Positions 59,438 through 64,000 of a stretch of 64,000 nt of DNA are shown in pieces. Every line of letters begins with the position of its first letter. Positions within the stretch are counted from its first letter, which is position 1. The DNA is from Chryseobacterium sp. Leaf404 (GTDB lineage: Bacteria > Bacteroidota > Bacteroidia > Flavobacteriales > Weeksellaceae), in assembly GCF_001424145.1 (NCBI RefSeq), contig NZ_LMQM01000010.1, forward strand, positions 444,833-508,832, written 5' to 3'. A program made the position numbers and the translations under genes. The notes below the pieces were generated by a model. That model saw only the letters and a program-made list of their open reading frames with translations, was not told the origin of the DNA and made no database searches.

Positions 59438-61213
59438 ATGTCAAATTTAAAAGGCGGAGAATTTCTGATTAAAGAGATTCCTGCAAATGAAATTTTCAGT
59501 TTGGAAGAACTGAGTGAAGAGCAAAAAATGCTTCGTGATTCTGCGAAAGAATTTATCGACAGAGAAGTGATTCCACATCATGAGCGTTTTGAGAAAAAAG
59601 ATTACGCTTTAACCGAAGAAACTATGCGGAAGTTGGGCGAAATGGGACTTTTGGGAATTACTGTTCCTGAAGAATATGGTGGTCTCGGAATGGGATTTGT
59701 GAGCACGATGTTGGCTTGTGATTATGTTTCGGGGGGAAATGGCTCATTGGCAACAGCGTACGGCGCTCATACAGGAATCGGGACGCTTCCTACCCTACTT
59801 TATGGAAGTGAGGAATTGAAACAGAAATATCTTCCGGATCTCGCGACGGGAACAAAATTCGGAGCGTATTGCCTTACCGAGCCTGATGCCGGTTCTGATG
59901 CCAATTCCGGAAAAACGAGAGCAAAATTGTCTGAGGACGGAAAACATTACATCATCAACGGACAGAAAATGTGGATTTCGAACGCCGGTTTTGCCGACAC
60001 ATTCACTTTATTTGCCAAAATTGATGATGATAAAAATATCACTGGTTTTGTAATCAACCGTTCTGAACTTGAGAATCCTGAAAGCTTATCTTTCGGTGAG
60101 GAAGAGCACAAATTGGGAATTCGCTCATCGTCTACGCGTCAGGTTTTCTTTAATGACATGAAAATTCCTGTTGAGAACATGCTTGGCGAAAGAAACAATG
60201 GTTTCAAAATCGCTTTGAATGCTCTGAATGTTGGAAGAATTAAACTGGCTGCTGCAAACCTTGACGGACAGAGAAGAATTTTAAATCACTCGATTCAATA
60301 TTCTAATGAGAGAAAGCAGTTTGGCGTTTCTATTTCAACTTTTGGAGCGATCAGAAAGAAAATTGCTGAAATGGCAACGGGAGTTTTTGTAAGCGAAGCA
60401 GGTTCGTACCGTTTGGCAAAAAATGTGGAAGACAAAATCGCAGAATTGGTTGCAGCTGGCGTGGATCATCAGCAAGCTGAATTGAAAGGTGTTGAGGAAT
60501 TTGCAGTGGAAGCTTCAATTTTAAAAGTGTACGTTTCAGACTTAACTCAAAATACTGCCGACGAAGGAATTCAGATCTACGGTGGAATGGGCTTCTCTGA
60601 AGACACTCCGATGGAAGCTGCATGGAGAGACGCAAGAATCGGCAGAATTTACGAAGGAACCAACGAAATCAACAGACTTTTAGCTGTCGGAATGTTGATC
60701 AAAAGAGCGATGAAGGGTGAATTAGACTTATTATCTCCGGCAATGGCAATTTCTAAAGAATTGATGGGAATTCCATCTTTTGAAGTTCCTGATTATTCTG
60801 AATTGATGAGTGAAGAAAAAGCAATTATTGCTAATCTGAAGAAAGTTTTCCTGATGGTTTCGGGAGCAGCTCTTCAAAAATATATGATGGATATTGAGAA
60901 ACAGCAACATTTATTGTTGAATGCTTCAGAAATTCTTAATCAAATTTACATGGCAGAATCAACAATTCTAAGAGCAGAAAAACATTTCGCTGCCGATTCT
61001 GTAGAAGTTGCAATGGCTCAATTAAACCTTTACAAAGCCGTAGAAAAAATTATTTCTGCTGCCAAGGAAGGAATCATTTCTTTTGCAGAAGGCGACGAAC
61101 AGAGAATGATGCTTTCAGGTTTGAGAAGATTTACAAAATATACAAATAACCCGAATGTTGTGGCTTTGACTGAAATGGTTGCGGCGCATTATATTGGGAA
61201 GGGGCATTATTAA
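59438..61213 (+). CDS. Acyl-CoA dehydrogenase, long form with C-terminal extension
   Basis: The 591-residue protein has the FAD-binding and catalytic core of acyl-CoA dehydrogenases. It carries the signatures AYCLTEPDAGSDANSGKTRA, IYGGMGFSEDTPMEAAWRDARIG and the base in YEGTNEINR. A C-terminal extension of about 180 residues is typical of the long FadE-like form associated with this cluster. It oxidises acyl-CoA to enoyl-CoA, the first step of beta-oxidation. A strong terminator follows the gene. Confidence 0.93.
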   Translation: MSNLKGGEFLIKEIPANEIFSLEELSEEQKMLRDSAKEFIDREVIPHHERFEKKDYALTEETMRKLGEMGLLGITVPEEYGGLGMGFVSTMLACDYVSGGNGSLATAYGAHTGIGTLPTLLYGSEELKQKYLPDLATGTKFGAYCLTEPDAGSDANSGKTRAKLSEDGKHYIINGQKMWISNAGFADTFTLFAKIDDDKNITGFVINRSELENPESLSFGEEEHKLGIRSSSTRQVFFNDMKIPVENMLGERNNGFKIALNALNVGRIKLAAANLDGQRRILNHSIQYSNERKQFGVSISTFGAIRKKIAEMATGVFVSEAGSYRLAKNVEDKIAELVAAGVDHQQAELKGVEEFAVEASILKVYVSDLTQNTADEGIQIYGGMGFSEDTPMEAAWRDARIGRIYEGTNEINRLLAVGMLIKRAMKGELDLLSPAMAISKELMGIPSFEVPDYSELMSEEKAIIANLKKVFLMVSGAALQKYMMDIEKQQHLLLNASEILNQIYMAESTILRAEKHFAADSVEVAMAQLNLYKAVEKIISAAKEGIISFAEGDEQRMMLSGLRRFTKYTNNPNVVALTEMVAAHYIGKGHY

Positions 61214-61230
61214 TTTTATCCGCTTAAATC

Positions 61231-61245
61231 AAACCTTGAAGGTTT
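61231..61245. repeat. Short hairpin AAACCTTGAAGGTTT (second copy)
   Basis: Identical to the 15-mer at 18266-18280; it lies 18 bp after the acyl-CoA dehydrogenase stop and before structured repeat copy D. Confidence 0.6.
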
Positions 61246-61260
61246 TGAGAATAACCATAA

Positions 61261-61290
61261 AAAAATCCCGAATCATTTTTCGGGATTTTT
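61261..61290 (+). terminator. Terminator after the beta-oxidation cluster
   Basis: AAAAATCCCGAA (61261-61272) pairs with TTCGGGATTTTT (61279-61290) around a 6-nt loop. Confidence 0.85.
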
Positions 61291-61307
61291 ACTTTTAATC
61301 TTTTTTT

Positions 61308-61389
61308 GGGCGCCTGTTTCCGCCCTCCGTTCCCGCTTTTTTGTTCGTCGTTCCTCCTCGCAAAAAGAGCTCCACTCAGGTCGGGGCGC
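61308..61389 (-). repeat. Dispersed structured repeat, copy D
   Basis: On the minus strand it starts GCGCCCCGACCTGAGTGGAG and ends GGAAACAGGCGCCC. Its outer stem is GCGCC/GGCGC instead of GCAGC/GCTGC: both sides changed together. The loop is almost identical to copy A (GGAGGAACGACGA). Confidence 0.75.
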
Positions 61390-61458
61390 AATAGTACAAC
61401 ATTTAATTAATCGATAATTAATGACAAAATATCATGTTAAAATCTCACATCATTCATA

Positions 61459-63072
61459 TTAATGTTCCGTTCCGGTCACTTTAAGATCGTTTAAATCAAT
61501 TTGCAGTTCAGCTTTTCTGATTTCGGAATCTTCAAATTCCTTATGTTTTCTCATTTTAAATAATTCCTTGCGCTGAAGTGCATGAATTTCCAAAAGCATG
61601 TGGTGATACTCCTCCACCTCTTCCTTTTTGGTGTCACGACACTCCACAGAATCAAAACTTTTCTGGTTGTCTGCAATTTCGTTTTGAAGACTGTTTTTGT
61701 AAAATTCAATCAACTCATTATCGGAAATTTCCTGCGAATATTTTTCACTGATGTAGTTCAGCCCCAACTCATCGAGACGAATCTGAATTCTTTTACGCTG
61801 TTGATCTTCAGGAATCGTGCTGTCGATTTCGCCGATGTTAATCCATTTAATAATCAACGGAAGAGTAAGTCCCTGAAAAACCAGAGTAATAAAAATAACC
61901 ACAAATGTGATAAAAATAATCATATTCCGCTCCGGAAACAAAGTTCCATTCTCATCCAGATAGATCGGAATTGATAACGCAGTTGCCAGAGAAACCACTC
62001 CTCGCATTCCTGCATAACTCGTTATCAGCGGACCCTTCCAGCCCGGACTGGGTTCATTTTCCCTTATACTTTTAAACAAAAACCGTGGAATATGAGCAAT
62101 GGGATACACCCACAAAAATCTTAAAACAATGACAATTAAACTGATCATAATTCCATATTTTAATCCCTGAAAAACCAAGTGTTTACCTAAACCATGTACG
62201 ATTTCTGGAAGTTCCAATCCTATTAAAATGAAAACTAAAGCATTCATTACAAAAATCATGGTCGTCCAAACGCCCATCATATTTAACCTTGTACTTCCCG
62301 TTTTGAAAATTTCGTGAGAACGCCATGAGATAAACAATCCTCCAGTTACCACGGCCATTACTCCCGAGAAGTGAAACTGTTCTGCGGCAAGAAACAAAAT
62401 GTAGGGTGTCATCACCGTCAAAGCCGCATCAATAGCCGGACTGGTAGGTAAAAAACGATGAATAGCATACATAATATTTCCACCAATAATTCCGACCACA
62501 ACGCCCATTCCGGCAACCAGAAAAAACTGTCCGGTAGCTTCCTGCATAGAGAAAGTTCCTGTAAGAACTGCCGCCAAGGCAAATCTGAAAACAATCAATG
62601 ATGCAGCATCATTTACCAAACTTTCACCTTCTAAAATCGTCAGTAATCTTTTCGGAATTTTAAGGCCTTTCATCACTGTTGCAGCTGCTACAGCATCGGG
62701 CGGAGAAACGATTCCACCTAATAAAAACCCAAGTGCCAGTGTAAATCCCGGAATCATCGATGAAGAAATATAAGCCACGATAAGCGATGTAAAAAACACC
62801 AAACCAAACGCTAAAAGGCTGATAGGTCTTTTCCATTTCCAAAAATCTTTCCACGACGTGTACCACGCAGCTTCATACAAAAGAGGTGGCAGAAAAAGAA
62901 GAAATATAATATCGGGATCAAGTTTTAAGACAGGAATTCCCGGAATAAAACTTATTCCCAAACCCGCTATAACTAAAAATATAGGATAAGCAATTTTTAT
63001 CTTTTTTGCGAGTAAAACAAGCATCATGACAGCAAAAAGAAGGAAAAGAATGAGGAGTAAATTGTGGTGCAT
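61459..63072 (-). CDS. Na+/H+ antiporter, CPA1/NhaP family
   Basis: The 537-residue protein has about 12 hydrophobic segments in its first 410 residues, with the ion-site motifs SPPDAVAAATV and LEGESLVNDAASLIVF (the conserved Asp pair region) and GMRGVVSLATALSIP. A cytoplasmic C-terminal domain of about 120 charged residues follows, probably regulatory. It exchanges cytoplasmic Na+ for protons and contributes to pH and salt tolerance. A -7 box lies at 63156. It is a single-gene unit, convergent with the beta-oxidation cluster. Confidence 0.92.
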   Translation of the reverse strand: MHHNLLLILFLLFAVMMLVLLAKKIKIAYPIFLVIAGLGISFIPGIPVLKLDPDIIFLLFLPPLLYEAAWYTSWKDFWKWKRPISLLAFGLVFFTSLIVAYISSSMIPGFTLALGFLLGGIVSPPDAVAAATVMKGLKIPKRLLTILEGESLVNDAASLIVFRFALAAVLTGTFSMQEATGQFFLVAGMGVVVGIIGGNIMYAIHRFLPTSPAIDAALTVMTPYILFLAAEQFHFSGVMAVVTGGLFISWRSHEIFKTGSTRLNMMGVWTTMIFVMNALVFILIGLELPEIVHGLGKHLVFQGLKYGIMISLIVIVLRFLWVYPIAHIPRFLFKSIRENEPSPGWKGPLITSYAGMRGVVSLATALSIPIYLDENGTLFPERNMIIFITFVVIFITLVFQGLTLPLIIKWINIGEIDSTIPEDQQRKRIQIRLDELGLNYISEKYSQEISDNELIEFYKNSLQNEIADNQKSFDSVECRDTKKEEVEEYHHMLLEIHALQRKELFKMRKHKEFEDSEIRKAELQIDLNDLKVTGTEH

Positions 63073-63155
63073 GGTTTTTAGATTATTTTTTCATCAGTTC
63101 TAGAATTGCGGCGTATCAAAATTTTTGTGTCTCTAAAGATTCTACTTTTCAACGA

Positions 63156-63163
63156 CAAAAGTA
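63156..63163 (-). promoter_or_regulatory. -7 box of antiporter gene
   Basis: The minus strand reads TACTTTTG, an exact match, giving a leader of about 80 nt. Confidence 0.5.
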
Positions 63164-63364
63164 AAAAAAGATTATTGGTTTTTAAAATTCCTTTCAAATG
63201 ATGTTTTATAAGTTTTCATGCACGTTCTATTTCACTGAGGATCAATCTATAATAAAACACAAAATGCCAAAACTTCAGGAATAACTAAAGTTTTGACATA
63301 TAAAAATTATAATACTTTTTCTATTTTAATTTTGTATCCGTATCATCAGCTATCAACCACATTT

Positions 63365-64000
63365 CTAAAATCTATATCCTAAAGAAAGTCCGCTTCTCAA
63401 TTCTGCCCACGGTCCGTCAAGTTTTACAGAGGCTCCGTTGGCATTAGTCTATACAGAATATTAAACCAGTGTAATTCCCAAATCCTCGAGATCGGTTTTC
63501 AGTTGATTGTTGGTCAGGAGTTAACGTCTGAGAAGATCTTCCTGTAAAATCTCCTTTGCCTTTTCCGTAGTGCGCTCCTACACTCCACCAGTCGAGAACA
63601 AAACTTCCTTTTTTATTTAAGAAAAACTGTACACCAAGCAGCAAACCTGCGCTGTTGACACTGGCATTTCCGGAAATATTCACCGGTATTTCTGTATAAT
63701 TTCCGCCCCTGCAGTCGTATTCATAATAATAGGTAAAGTTGCTGACTTTAAAATTTGAATTTCGGTAATATGGGGCCGCGTAAAATCCTATTCCATACCC
63801 TTTCCTAAGATAAAATCTGGTCTACAGTAAAATGTGAACTTCCTGCTTTTACGTATCTCAATTCGTCATCACCATCAGTAAAAAATTTAATTAAGGGAAT
63901 TTTTCCTTCTGGCATTGCTGCAAAGCCTGCACTCACAGACAGCCATCTGTTGATCGATCTTTAGTGCGTGAGATTAATTTTTTTAAAAGCATATGCCGTG
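63365..64000 (-). pseudogene. Outer-membrane beta-barrel protein (DUF3575-like), broken by frameshifts, truncated by window edge
   Basis: Pieces of one protein can be read on the minus strand but in changing frames. NRWLSVSAGFAAMPEGKIPL comes first. After a +1 shift near 63824 follow RFYLRKGYGIGFYAAPYYR and the block GLLLGVQFFLNKKGSFVLDWWSVGAHYGKGKGDFTG. After another shift near 63449 comes the ending GPWAELRSGLSLGYRF and a stop at 63365. An in-frame TAA also lies near 63954. The terminal F and the alternating strands indicate an outer-membrane barrel; the GAHYGKG block resembles DUF3575. Three lesions in 0.6 kb mean either a decaying gene or low-quality sequence at a contig end. Confidence 0.65.

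Noticed and set aside
1..64000. tRNA, rRNA and CRISPR arrays
   Set aside because: I looked for tRNA-like cloverleaf ends, rRNA blocks and regular direct repeats with spacers and found none that hold up by eye.

Overview
The window looks like a piece of a Chryseobacterium-like chromosome (Bacteroidota, Flavobacteriia, Weeksellaceae). This rests on several things: AT-rich DNA without Shine-Dalgarno sequences, many promoters of the Bacteroidota type (TAnnTTTG -7 box, sometimes with TTTG at -33), a GLPGLI-family protein, a PorQ and a T9SS-sorted cargo protein, lipocalin-like lipoproteins, and the complete 'ligase-associated DNA damage response' gene set. I see no rRNA, tRNA or CRISPR array. The taxon is an inference from gene content, not a database match.

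Layout. 1-6.4 kb: partial GLPGLI gene, aminotransferase, M16 peptidase, and a peroxiredoxin / thioredoxin / small-protein redox operon. 6.4-8.8 kb: a large secreted S9 peptidase on the minus strand. 8.8-10.6 kb: a very AT-rich island with a RelA/SpoT-type alarmone synthetase gene and a tightly coupled gene of unknown function, a possible toxin-antitoxin or defence pair. 10.6-17.1 kb: DoxX genes, a CAT-like acetyltransferase, and a long oxidoreductase operon ending in a Crp/Fnr regulator, followed by a PRISE-type reductase. 17.2-26.7 kb: exonuclease, ATP-dependent ligase, Lhr-like helicase and PdeM of the ligase-associated repair system, interrupted by a TPR-HTH protein and a T9SS cargo. 26.7-30 kb: a small HTH regulator, two convergent Crp/Fnr paralogues, a small lipoprotein and a stress-type flavin-binding protein. 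30-46.4 kb: housekeeping genes (ppc, DEAD-box helicase, UbiB-like kinase, nitrilase fusion, frr, pyrH, porQ, cmk, a YtxH/holin-like operon) and lipoproteins. 46.5-54.1 kb: rRNA/tRNA methyltransferase divergent from an Omp85 protein, SanA-like protein, ferredoxin reductase, TlpA-like protein and an ABC importer. 54.2-61.2 kb: MarR regulator and a fatty-acid beta-oxidation cluster (fadN-like, thiolase, acyl-CoA dehydrogenase) into which a REP-associated transposase has inserted. 61.4-64 kb: Na+/H+ antiporter and a broken outer-membrane protein gene.

The most interesting signals lie between the genes. (1) Three FNR-like boxes stand 33-34 bp from TAnnTTTG -7 boxes, the position of a class II activator, in front of a PRISE reductase, an HTH regulator and a small lipoprotein, with three Crp/Fnr genes close by. 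(2) A dispersed structured repeat has four copies whose outer and inner stems change sequence while keeping base pairing. (3) A RAYT-like transposase is framed by four hairpin units in mirror order. (4) The SAS-like/unknown gene pair. (5) A conserved-looking small membrane ORF has no canonical start codon. (6) Two divergent gene pairs have promoters lying inside each other's 5' ends.
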